Of a DNA stretch of 20,296 bases, positions 14,373-20,296 are shown piece after piece. The translations under genes were made by a program, and so were the position numbers. Source of the stretch: Chloroflexota bacterium (lineage in GTDB: Bacteria > Chloroflexota > Dehalococcoidia > UBA3495); the NCBI GenBank assembly GCA_022576105.1, contig JACZRM010000008.1, positions 1 through 20,296 on the forward strand, read 5' to 3'. Position 1 is the first letter of the stretch. Every line of letters starts with the position of its first letter. Below the pieces are notes generated by a model that searched no databases, had not been told where the DNA came from, and saw only the letters and a list, made by a program, of their open reading frames with translations.

Positions 14373-14455
14373 CGCTCCCCGGCCAATCAGTCTGACGCAG
14401 CAACTTCAATAACAATTTTGATGGTCCGCTCCCGGCCGGTCAGCAGCTCAAAAGC
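14373..14455 (-). repeat. Direct repeat copy 2 (3' end of glucose dehydrogenase gene)
   Basis: Matches 12605-12684 in the same orientation: long identical runs such as GGCCAATCAG and CGCAGCAACTTCAATA, and CAATTTTGAT. The two copies flank the DUF2182-DUF1326 pair. This copy is part of the intact gene. Confidence 0.75.
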
Positions 14456-15493
14456 CTGTTGGTAGTTGTCCAGCCCCGTTACCCGATGGGTCAGCAGCCG
14501 GGACAACCATCCCGGGTACTGGGACTCCGCCATCGCCAGGTCTCGCACCGCGGCCTCGTAGTGCTCCCGGGCCGCGTTGACGGTGCCGACCATCACCTTG
14601 TTCCCCAGGACAAACCCCAGGTTGAGGGCATCGGCCGGGACTTCCAACTTGCGGTCGCCGCCGGTCACGCTGGACAAAATCAGCACACCGTTTTTACCCA
14701 GCGCCCCCATGGCCTCAAACACCAGGGGAGAGAAGCCCGTTGCCTCAAACATCAGGTCAAAGGGCCCATACTTTGCTGACGCGTCGGCCAGGGACAGGTT
14801 CCTAGTGCTCTGGTAATGGGCGCCGATAGCTTCAACCAGGTCAGAGTTGAGATAGGGCGGTTCCTGCCGTCCCAGGGTAACCACCTCTAAGCCCTGTAGC
14901 CGGAAAACCAACGTTGCCAGCAAGCCAATAGTACCGGCGCCCAACACCGCGGCAACCCGGGGTTGCCATACCCGCAGCCGGCGCTGGATTTCGTAGGCCT
15001 GGGCTTTTCCTTTCTCGGCAACGCTCAGAGGCTCTACCAGAACGCCCACGTCTCGCAGACCACCGGGCACCCGCACTATGTTTTCGGGACCATCCACATA
15101 ATTCTCGGTGAGAAAGCCGTGCAGCAGGTTGATGCCACGCTCCTGGTATTCGTCGTCGGTGGTCATGTCGGGCATCCCAATCAGGTCGTAAATGCTGCTG
15201 CCGGGACGCCGCACCCTGGCCACCACGTAGTCGCCCGGGGCCAGTTCGGTGACCTTTGGCCCAACTCGCTCAACCACACCGAAGCTTTCATGCCCCAGCA
15301 CCAGAAAATCGTACCCCGGAGGGGCAGCGCCGTACTCGGCGGCGTTTATCTCCCGGTCAGTGCCGCACAGGCCAACCCGCAGCACCTTTACCAGCACCCC
15401 CCGGCCGTTGGCAACATCCTCCAGACCGGGCCTGGGCAACTCCACCAGATGAGTGCTGTCGGGCTTTCCGGGGAGAACTGCAATTGCCTTCAT
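14387..15493 (-). CDS. Zinc-type glucose 1-dehydrogenase-like (archaeal-type GDH, MDR family)
   Basis: Protein of 368 residues of the medium-chain dehydrogenase superfamily, closest in pattern to archaeal glucose dehydrogenases. It shows GLCGTDREI (Cys43 as catalytic zinc ligand), DFLVLGHES (His68, Glu69), VLVEPLSVAEK (150-160; Glu154 at the usual ligand position), and the nucleotide fold AAVLGAGTIGLLATLVFRLQ (181-200) followed by GLEVVTLGRQEP, as in GDH. The reaction would be aldose to aldonolactone with NAD(P)+. The lobe that holds the structural zinc (four cysteines in Sulfolobus GDH) has none here (about 93-120). GGAGG lies five bases before ATG 15493. It is the last gene of a compact unit with the Ndh-like gene, fitting supply of NAD(P)H to respiration. 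Exact sugar not provable. Confidence 0.82.
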   Translation of the reverse strand: MKAIAVLPGKPDSTHLVELPRPGLEDVANGRGVLVKVLRVGLCGTDREINAAEYGAAPPGYDFLVLGHESFGVVERVGPKVTELAPGDYVVARVRRPGSSIYDLIGMPDMTTDDEYQERGINLLHGFLTENYVDGPENIVRVPGGLRDVGVLVEPLSVAEKGKAQAYEIQRRLRVWQPRVAAVLGAGTIGLLATLVFRLQGLEVVTLGRQEPPYLNSDLVEAIGAHYQSTRNLSLADASAKYGPFDLMFEATGFSPLVFEAMGALGKNGVLILSSVTGGDRKLEVPADALNLGFVLGNKVMVGTVNAAREHYEAAVRDLAMAESQYPGWLSRLLTHRVTGLDNYQQAFELLTGRERTIKIVIEVAASD

Positions 15494-15506
15494 GGATTCC
15501 TCCAGA

Positions 15507-15620
15507 CTACTTGATTAAGATGGCTGGTCTGAGCAAGCTTCGTACCGAGAGTTCCACCTCCAGTTCGGGCCAGGCACGCGTGCGGTTAATGACAATGTCG
15601 AAGTGGTTCTCTTGGGTCAT
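15507..15620 (-). CDS. Small ORF, 37 residues, in the Ndh-GDH unit
   Basis: ATG 15620 to TAG 15507. AAGGAG stands six bases upstream, one of the best ribosome binding sites in the window, and overlaps the stop region of the upstream membrane-protein gene (10-bp gap). The glucose-dehydrogenase start follows after 13 bp. The product begins MTQENHFDIVINRTRAW and is charged in the middle, with no TM segment. HFDIVIN loosely recalls the N-terminal strand of amidohydrolases (FDxVIxxGRVxDP), so it may be the stub of a truncated gene; otherwise it is an unrecognised small protein. Spacing and ribosome binding site argue for translation. Confidence 0.5.
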   Translation of the reverse strand: MTQENHFDIVINRTRAWPELEVELSVRSLLRPAILIK

Positions 15621-15630
15621 AGTCGACTCC

Positions 15631-17154
15631 TTATCGTCCGACCCGCCCGGGCGGATAGACACTGTCAATCAAGTTGCCATCAATAGGGTCCACGCCCAGG
15701 AGAATAGACAGCGTCAATCCAGTAGCGATCAATAGCGTCCACAGGGCCGGCGCCGACGTCAATACCTGTTCCTTTTGGTGGGCCACCCGCGCCACCTCTG
15801 CCTGCCTACGAGGGATCCACCATGGACTGTAGCGGGCCTCCAGGAGGTAGAAAGTAACCCCCAGGCCAGCCCCGTAGGCCAGGTGGCCGATCAGGTTGGG
15901 GAAAGTAGTTGCCACCGCCCCCACAGTCCACTGGGGCGCTATACCCAAGAAGATTGGCATCAGGGTCAAGGGTCCCAGAATCGACCAGAAGAAGCCGTAG
16001 GACACTCCCCAGCCCAGGGCGGAGCCAACATCGTAGCTCTGGCGGTGGAAGAGCAGACCGTAGCTGGTGCCAATTATTACCGCAATTCCCAGATGCACGA
16101 AGAAACCGGCGACTGTGGAGGCCAACCCGATCAGGCTGGCAACGTTGGGGAGGAAGCCATTCTGAAGCATGACCAGGCTAAAGAGCAGGCCGCCCACCAG
16201 TCCCGCCAGCACGCTTCGCCCAATAATGCGCAACCCCTGGGTGCCTACGCCCTCTTCGTCGCGTCCTACCACGTAGTCGGAGAATAATAGCCGCACCAGC
16301 GCGCCCAGCCACTGGTAAAACAGAGCTATGGCCGCACCGAAAAGCAGGTAGCCGGGCAGCGTAGCGAAAGAGGCCTGGACTTCATTCAGTGACCAGGTCA
16401 GGCCAACGCCACCGAATAGCGGCACCAGGGTCAACGCACCGGCCACCCACCAGAAGAACCCGTAGACCGAGCCGCGAATCAGGCCCGCGCCGGCGCCGTC
16501 GGTCGGTCTGGAATAAAGCAGGGAGAAGACTCCACCCGCCAGCAGGCCAATGACCAGGGTAATCAACCAGGCAGCCAGGTGCGAACCGCAGGATGACATG
16601 GCTACAGAGGCCAGCAGTTGGTCTTGGGCGTTCAGCGCCGCACCCAGCAGCCCGGCGGCCAGCAGCCCGGCCAGCACGCCCCGCAAAAGAGCGCCGCCAC
16701 TGAAGTGCAGCGTTCCTGCCGGTCTACGCCGCAACCAGCGCAGAAATACCAGGACCAACCCGGTAGCGCCACCGTACAGCACCAGGCCCAAATAAACCGG
16801 AAAGGCCGCCTGCGCTGAGTCTACATCCCAGGTCAGTCCCTCACCCCGCAGCAGAGGCAGCAACGTAAGGGGCCCCAGGTACCAGCAGAAGGAGCCGTAC
16901 ACCAGACCCCAGAACAGCGTCTCCCCAGCGCCGGGCCGCTGGTACCATACCAGAACGCCAAACCCGGCGCCAAGCACGGCGGCCAAGACCATCAGCACGA
17001 TGAACCCGACCACGGCCGCGTCGGCGCGTACAATTTGAGCGATGTCCGGCAGCAGACCCATCTCCGACATAGCGGCCCCTAATAGCAGTCCGCCAACCAG
17101 TCCAGCCAGCGCTCCCGGCACCAGGGCGGTGCGCCAAACCTCAGACCATCGCAT
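15631..17154 (-). CDS. Multi-pass membrane protein with three copies of an unrecognised ~135-residue module
   Basis: Protein of 507 residues, almost wholly hydrophobic. Three homologous modules run about 11-143, 158-290 and 314-443. Each has a GALAGLVGGLL-like first helix, a helix ending in a small-residue G-x-G-F/Y-G-x-L motif, and YGxFWxxxGPLTLxPL before a loop with G-x-T/Q-W. Each closes with a helix like FPxxIGHLxYGxxLG. A final TM lies at about 468-488, and the tail ends VDPIDGNLIDSVYPPGR. ATG 17154 is chosen because it overlaps the Ndh-like stop (TAATG) and has GGAAGG upstream; a frame extending to 17391 is a shadow of that gene. The same module is fused to the N-terminus of the upstream Ndh-like protein, so the two probably form one membrane complex. 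No known transporter or respiratory subunit was recognised. Its C-terminal DNA holds a 49-bp tandem repeat. Confidence 0.8.
   Translation of the reverse strand: MRWSEVWRTALVPGALAGLVGGLLLGAAMSEMGLLPDIAQIVRADAAVVGFIVLMVLAAVLGAGFGVLVWYQRPGAGETLFWGLVYGSFCWYLGPLTLLPLLRGEGLTWDVDSAQAAFPVYLGLVLYGGATGLVLVFLRWLRRRPAGTLHFSGGALLRGVLAGLLAAGLLGAALNAQDQLLASVAMSSCGSHLAAWLITLVIGLLAGGVFSLLYSRPTDGAGAGLIRGSVYGFFWWVAGALTLVPLFGGVGLTWSLNEVQASFATLPGYLLFGAAIALFYQWLGALVRLLFSDYVVGRDEEGVGTQGLRIIGRSVLAGLVGGLLFSLVMLQNGFLPNVASLIGLASTVAGFFVHLGIAVIIGTSYGLLFHRQSYDVGSALGWGVSYGFFWSILGPLTLMPIFLGIAPQWTVGAVATTFPNLIGHLAYGAGLGVTFYLLEARYSPWWIPRRQAEVARVAHQKEQVLTSAPALWTLLIATGLTLSILLGVDPIDGNLIDSVYPPGRVGR
15644..15742 (-). repeat. 49-bp tandem repeat inside the membrane-protein gene, read in two frames
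   Basis: Two adjacent copies, 15644-15692 and 15693-15741. The best-matching 39-bp part (15655-15693 against 15704-15742) is identical at 33 of 39 bases. The period of 49 is not a multiple of three. The second copy in gene order reads VDPIDGNLIDSVYPPGR in the gene's frame. The first would read VDAIDRYWIDAVYSPGRG in that frame but is actually read as TLLIATGLTLSILLG, a TM-like segment. Confidence 0.8.
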
Positions 17155-19025
17155 TAGGAGCCTTCCTCTGCTACATCGGGTGCGACATCGGCCTGAGGTT
17201 GCTCCGGGGGGAGTTGCTCCGGGGCAGGCAGGCCCTCCGGCGGGCCGTGCTGGGGATTGGGCGACGCCGACCGGACGGCCGTGGAGGTCATCACGATGTC
17301 CCGAGGGAAGAAGAGGTCGATGGTCCAGTCCAGGGCGACCCGCACTTTTTTCTCCAGGCCGGGCAGCTTGCTCAGATAAATTGTGCGCCACATCAGCCAG
17401 GCCAATAGACCGGAGAATCGCCAGCCGCGGATTTCCGCCGCCGCGGTACGGTGTCCCAACCCCACCAGCACACCGATGGCGCGGAAGCGGAATTCCTTGA
17501 CCGGTTTGCCGCGAAGGGTTGCCGCGATGTTTTCAGCCGCGGTTTTCCCTTCCCGCAGAGCATGTTGGGCGGTCGGCGGGTAGGGCTGGCCTTCATTATA
17601 AGGATTCGGTATCTCGGCACAGTCGCCCACCGCCCAGACATTGGTCAAGCCTTGCACTTGCAGTGCGCCGTTAACCACCACCGCTCCGGCCCGGTTTCGT
17701 GGGCAGGGCAGCGTCTCCAACAACGGATTGGGTTGGTTGCCCGCAGTCCACACCAGGGTGTGCGTCGCCACCGAGCTGCCGTCGTTAAGAAAGACCGCAC
17801 CGGCATCAGCGCCGGCCACCCGGGATTCCAACATGAACTCAATGCCCCGGGCCCGCAGCTTCCGCAGCGCGTAATCTCCCAGCTGGGGGCCAAGCTCGGG
17901 CAAGATCCTATCCCTAGAGTGGATTAGCACGAATCGAAGGTCCCTGGCCCGAATGTTGGGGTAGTAATGCAGCATGCTGTGCACCATATCGAACAACTCG
18001 GCGATGGCCTCGGTGCCGGCGAAGCCTCCCCCGGCAACGGCGAAGGTGAGCCAGCTGACCCTGGCTTCGTCATCAGGCTCCACATCCACGTCTTCCAGCA
18101 AGCCGATAATGTGGTTGCGCAGTCGGCTGGCATCCTCCAGCGTCTTGAGCTTGAAGGAATGCTCCTCCATCCCAGGCAGACCGTAATAGTTGGCCACCGA
18201 ACCCAAGGCTAGAACCAATTGGTCATAGGGCAGCTCCTCATCCGGCACTGAGCCGCCGGAGCGGACCCGCACCAGCTGGGCCTCGGTATCGATCTCGACC
18301 ACCTGGCCTCGGTGAAATCGAGTATGAGGGCAGGACACTCGGACCGCGGCGCTGATGTGCTGCGCCTCCAGGCCGCTGGAAGCTACTTCGGCCAGCATGG
18401 GAGTGTAGAGCAGGTAGTTGCTCTGGCTTACCAGCGTAATTTCCAGATTAGAGTCTCGGGCGCAGATACGCTCCAGGCGTTGCGCGGTACCGACGCCTCC
18501 GAATCCGCCACCCAGGATGACTACGCGTCGGCTGGGAGCTGCGGCGGCGGCGTCAACCGGCTGGGACCGGGGAAGCAGGCGGTCGAATAAGGCAAGCAGA
18601 AGGTAGGACCCAAACCCGGTGATGCCGCCGAACAGCAGGTGCCCGATCAGGCTGGGAAAGGCGGCGTTAGCCTCAGCAAGGGACCAGGTTGGGCCTCGAC
18701 CGTCCAGCAGCGGGCCCAAGGTAATTGGACCGACAATCCACCACAGCAGCCCGTATAACAAACCGATGCTGAGGATGGCGGCGTGGCGGCGGTCTTGGTA
18801 GCGCAGCAACAACGCGAAACCGGCACCCAGCAGGATGGCGACCAGCAGATGCAACGCCGTGCCCACTGCGGAGAGATTAATGCCCAGCAAGCCTGGCACG
18901 GTTGCGGTCATCCCCTGCGCCTGGAGGGCCCACCACAAGACCAGTCCACCGGTCAACCCAGCCAGCCCACCCGCCAGCAACTCGCGGCGCAATGCAGGTG
19001 ACAAAATTCGTGCTGCTTTTCGCAT
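17154..19025 (-). CDS. Type II NADH dehydrogenase-like protein with N-terminal membrane module
   Basis: Protein of 623 residues; ordinary NDH-2 has about 400-450. Residues about 14-150 form a four-helix membrane module (LLAGGLAGLTGGLV, LLGAGFALLL, YGLLWWIVGPITLGPL, FPSLIGHLLFGG) homologous to the three modules of the next gene. The NDH-2 core follows: RRVVILGGGFGGVGTAQRL (166-184, FAD), SQSNYLLYTPMLAEVASG-type segment (about 200-218), FAVAGGGFAGTEAIAEL (328-344, NADH), NVWAVGDCAEIPN (462-474, FAD), and PPTAQHALREG (483-493), matching the quinone-site AQxxxxxG region. Amphipathic C-terminal helices are LLAWLMWRTIYLSKLPG. A Pro/Gln/Glu-rich tail of about 40 residues is unusual. It should pass electrons from NAD(P)H to quinone at the inner membrane face without pumping. 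The module may anchor it or couple it to the triple-module protein, whose start overlaps its stop. The ATG has only a weak AGGTG upstream. Confidence 0.85.
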   Translation of the reverse strand: MRKAARILSPALRRELLAGGLAGLTGGLVLWWALQAQGMTATVPGLLGINLSAVGTALHLLVAILLGAGFALLLRYQDRRHAAILSIGLLYGLLWWIVGPITLGPLLDGRGPTWSLAEANAAFPSLIGHLLFGGITGFGSYLLLALFDRLLPRSQPVDAAAAAPSRRVVILGGGFGGVGTAQRLERICARDSNLEITLVSQSNYLLYTPMLAEVASSGLEAQHISAAVRVSCPHTRFHRGQVVEIDTEAQLVRVRSGGSVPDEELPYDQLVLALGSVANYYGLPGMEEHSFKLKTLEDASRLRNHIIGLLEDVDVEPDDEARVSWLTFAVAGGGFAGTEAIAELFDMVHSMLHYYPNIRARDLRFVLIHSRDRILPELGPQLGDYALRKLRARGIEFMLESRVAGADAGAVFLNDGSSVATHTLVWTAGNQPNPLLETLPCPRNRAGAVVVNGALQVQGLTNVWAVGDCAEIPNPYNEGQPYPPTAQHALREGKTAAENIAATLRGKPVKEFRFRAIGVLVGLGHRTAAAEIRGWRFSGLLAWLMWRTIYLSKLPGLEKKVRVALDWTIDLFFPRDIVMTSTAVRSASPNPQHGPPEGLPAPEQLPPEQPQADVAPDVAEEGS

Positions 19026-19051
19026 AATTTAGAACACCTAACAAAATGAAA

Positions 19052-19062
19052 TGCAAGTTGCA
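19052..19062. promoter_or_regulatory. Palindrome upstream of the Ndh-like gene
   Basis: TGCAA-G-TTGCA is a perfect 5-1-5 inverted repeat ending 27 bases before the Ndh-like start at 19025. It could be an operator for the four-gene unit. No convincing -10/-35 pair was found around it, so this rests on position and symmetry alone. Confidence 0.25.
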
Positions 19063-19076
19063 CTGAGGAGCGAGGG

Positions 19077-19147
19077 AATCCCCCTCAGTCCCCCTTTACG
19101 AAAGAGGGAGAGTAGCTAGCCCACTTTGGCAAGTGGGATGGGGGATT
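19077..19147. repeat. REP/MITE-like element able to form a three-way junction
   Basis: Outer arms AATCCCCC (19077-19084) and GGGGGATT (19140-19147) pair perfectly. Inside are two hairpins: TCCCCCTTT/AAAGAGGGA (19089-19097 with 19101-19109, one mismatch) and CCCACTT/AAGTGGG (19120-19126 with 19131-19137, 4-base loop). It lies between the partial membrane gene and the Ndh-like gene. No transposase is encoded. Confidence 0.65.
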
Positions 19148-19206
19148 TTAGATTTCCTATAGACTTTGGATGAGCAGTCGGTCATTTTGTCTAAGACTCT
19201 TGGCGT

Positions 19207-19230
19207 AGGGGCAGGGCATGACCTGCCCTT
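19207..19230. repeat. Palindromic GGGCAGG/CCTGCCC element
   Basis: GGGCAGG (19209-19215) pairs with CCTGCCC (19222-19228) around a 6-base loop, with one A-T and one G-T pair possible outside. It lies 20 bases beyond the stop of the membrane gene at 19250. A T-run follows only on the plus strand, which has no gene to end here, so a dispersed REP-type palindrome or weak terminator is likelier. Confidence 0.5.
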
Positions 19231-19249
19231 TCTGTGGGTCCACAGCGGG

Positions 19250-20296
19250 TCAGCGGATGCCGGGGATCACCGGTTTTAAGAAGACCACCAGGAAAGAGCC
19301 GCCGAACATCAAGGCTCCAACCAGCAATATTATCAAGGCGGGGGCGCCCATACCGGAGAAAATTTGCTGGTTAAATGATTGGGCCAGGTCGCTGATCAAC
19401 GCCACCGCTGATAACGGGATGTCCGGGGACTGGCCCAGGTATTCGCTAATCAGAGGGGTGATTCGGCCCGGGAGTATGGTCGCCAAAATCTTAGACAAGA
19501 TGAACAATATCAGACCGTCGAAAAACAGCACCAATCCGGGCCACCGCAAAGCGTTGGTCAGGCTGGGCAGGTAAATCAGGAATAGGACTACCGATGCTCC
19601 GATGCCCACCAACAGGGCAACCGTCTTTCCCCAGGTCTTGATTCGCCCCAACAGTTGTTGGAGGTTGGCCAGGTCGGCGCGCAGGGATTGCTCAGTCACA
19701 TCGGGATTGTTGCGGGCCATCGTGGCGATGACATCCATCCGGTTCTGACCATCCAGATTTTGACTAACCTCGCCAATGGCCAGATCCAATAGCGGTGTCA
19801 GGCCAGCATGGGCAGCTTCCTTTAGAAACTGGCGGGTATCTCCAGCGATGAACTCTTGTCGGATGACCGGCAAATTGTCTTCCAGTCCTTGCCTGACTTT
19901 TTGAACTATGCTCGAATCGTCGAGAATACTCACCAGGATGTTGTCGAAGACATCATCCCTTAACGGGCTGGGAATAATTCCAATTGGAGGAATGGCATTC
20001 GGGGTCTTGCCGGTGGCCAGGTCCCACATGATGCCCCTGGTAAGTTCCTCCACTCTGGTAATTTGCTCCAGCAACGATAGGCCGGAAGATGCTCCCAAAA
20101 TTTCAATCGAGTCGATCCGCTGGTCAATGTAGCTAAAGATCGTAGGTTTGGCCCGTTCCAATGGAGGGTCCAGATCGATAAATAACTCGAGGGAGCTGCT
20201 TTGCCCGTCAAGATATTCAACGGTGCCGGCAATATTTGATTCAACTTGTTCCCGCAAGTAATCGGGCGGCGCTATTTCGCGGGCCAGCGCCACGAC
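19250..20296 (-). CDS. Membrane protein of unknown function, 5' end outside window
   Basis: At least 347 residues, open at the window edge; a GTG at 20293 exists, but the frame continues past it and no start signal is visible. The first 220 residues are soluble and mostly helical (REIAPPDYLREQVESNIAGT, then a long acidic/hydrophobic helical region), probably exposed outside the membrane. Three C-terminal TM segments follow at about 224-245, 251-274 and 318-340. A loop between TM2 and TM3 is PGRITPLISEYLGQSPDIPL. Proteins of this layout, starting with a signal anchor and a PPDWLQEQV-like stretch, occur in Chloroflexota as hypothetical proteins (from memory). No enzyme motif is visible. It ends 225 bp before the Ndh-like gene, with two palindromes in between. 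Confidence 0.7.
   Translation of the reverse strand, partial: VVALAREIAPPDYLREQVESNIAGTVEYLDGQSSSLELFIDLDPPLERAKPTIFSYIDQRIDSIEILGASSGLSLLEQITRVEELTRGIMWDLATGKTPNAIPPIGIIPSPLRDDVFDNILVSILDDSSIVQKVRQGLEDNLPVIRQEFIAGDTRQFLKEAAHAGLTPLLDLAIGEVSQNLDGQNRMDVIATMARNNPDVTEQSLRADLANLQQLLGRIKTWGKTVALLVGIGASVVLFLIYLPSLTNALRWPGLVLFFDGLILFILSKILATILPGRITPLISEYLGQSPDIPLSAVALISDLAQSFNQQIFSGMGAPALIILLVGALMFGGSFLVVFLKPVIPGIR

Noticed and set aside
17155..17391. N-terminal extension of the triple-module membrane protein (79 extra residues)
   Set aside because: It overlaps the Ndh-like gene in another frame and is Arg/Pro-rich shadow sequence. ATG 17154 has an upstream GGAAGG and the classic TAATG overlap.

Overview
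The window looks like a metagenome-type Chloroflexota genome segment, probably from the SAR202/Dehalococcoidia side. This is an inference from gene content: an archaellum-type ArlH ATPase, clustered flavin monooxygenases, GMC oxidoreductase, MmgE/PrpD, carboxymuconolactone-decarboxylase-like proteins, an archaeal-type glucose dehydrogenase and several multi-pass proteins of no recognised family. Composition is moderately GC-rich, and most genes have clear AGGAG-type ribosome binding sites. No rRNA, tRNA or CRISPR array was seen.

Left part (1-4880, mostly + strand). The window opens inside an IS5-like insertion sequence (transposase start at 102, minus strand; probable IS end at 176). The IS appears to have cut off the front of a hybrid histidine kinase. 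A signalling cassette follows: truncated hybrid kinase (HK-REC-REC), a stand-alone HPt protein, a soluble REC-HK protein, and a receiver fused to an ArlH/FlaH-like RecA-fold ATPase. A hairpin at 4854-4876 closes the cassette. The gene set makes a plausible multistep phosphorelay whose last member is a phospho-controlled ATPase.

Middle part (5117-12511). Five minus-strand genes (CMD-like, GMC oxidoreductase, MmgE/PrpD, VOC, CMD family) face away from two plus-strand luciferase-like flavin monooxygenases. A 488-bp divergent region separates the two sets and holds 18-bp tandem repeats next to a candidate promoter. This resembles a catabolic island for small oxygenated organics; the substrate cannot be read from sequence. 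A 3'-end fragment of a further monooxygenase gene survives between the two intact copies.

Right part (12605-20296, all minus strand). A DUF1326-DUF2182 pair (cysteine- and methionine-rich, probably metal-related) is flanked by two direct copies of the 3' end of a glucose-dehydrogenase gene; only the right copy belongs to an intact gene. Upstream of it lies a tightly packed four-gene unit: type II NADH dehydrogenase with an extra N-terminal membrane module, a protein with three further copies of that module, a 37-codon ORF, and the glucose dehydrogenase. Glucose oxidation would give NAD(P)H and the Ndh-like enzyme could pass electrons to quinone. The ~135-residue module, present four times in two adjacent genes, is the best candidate here for an undescribed system. 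The window ends in a partial membrane protein, preceded by REP-like palindromes at 19077-19147 and 19207-19230.
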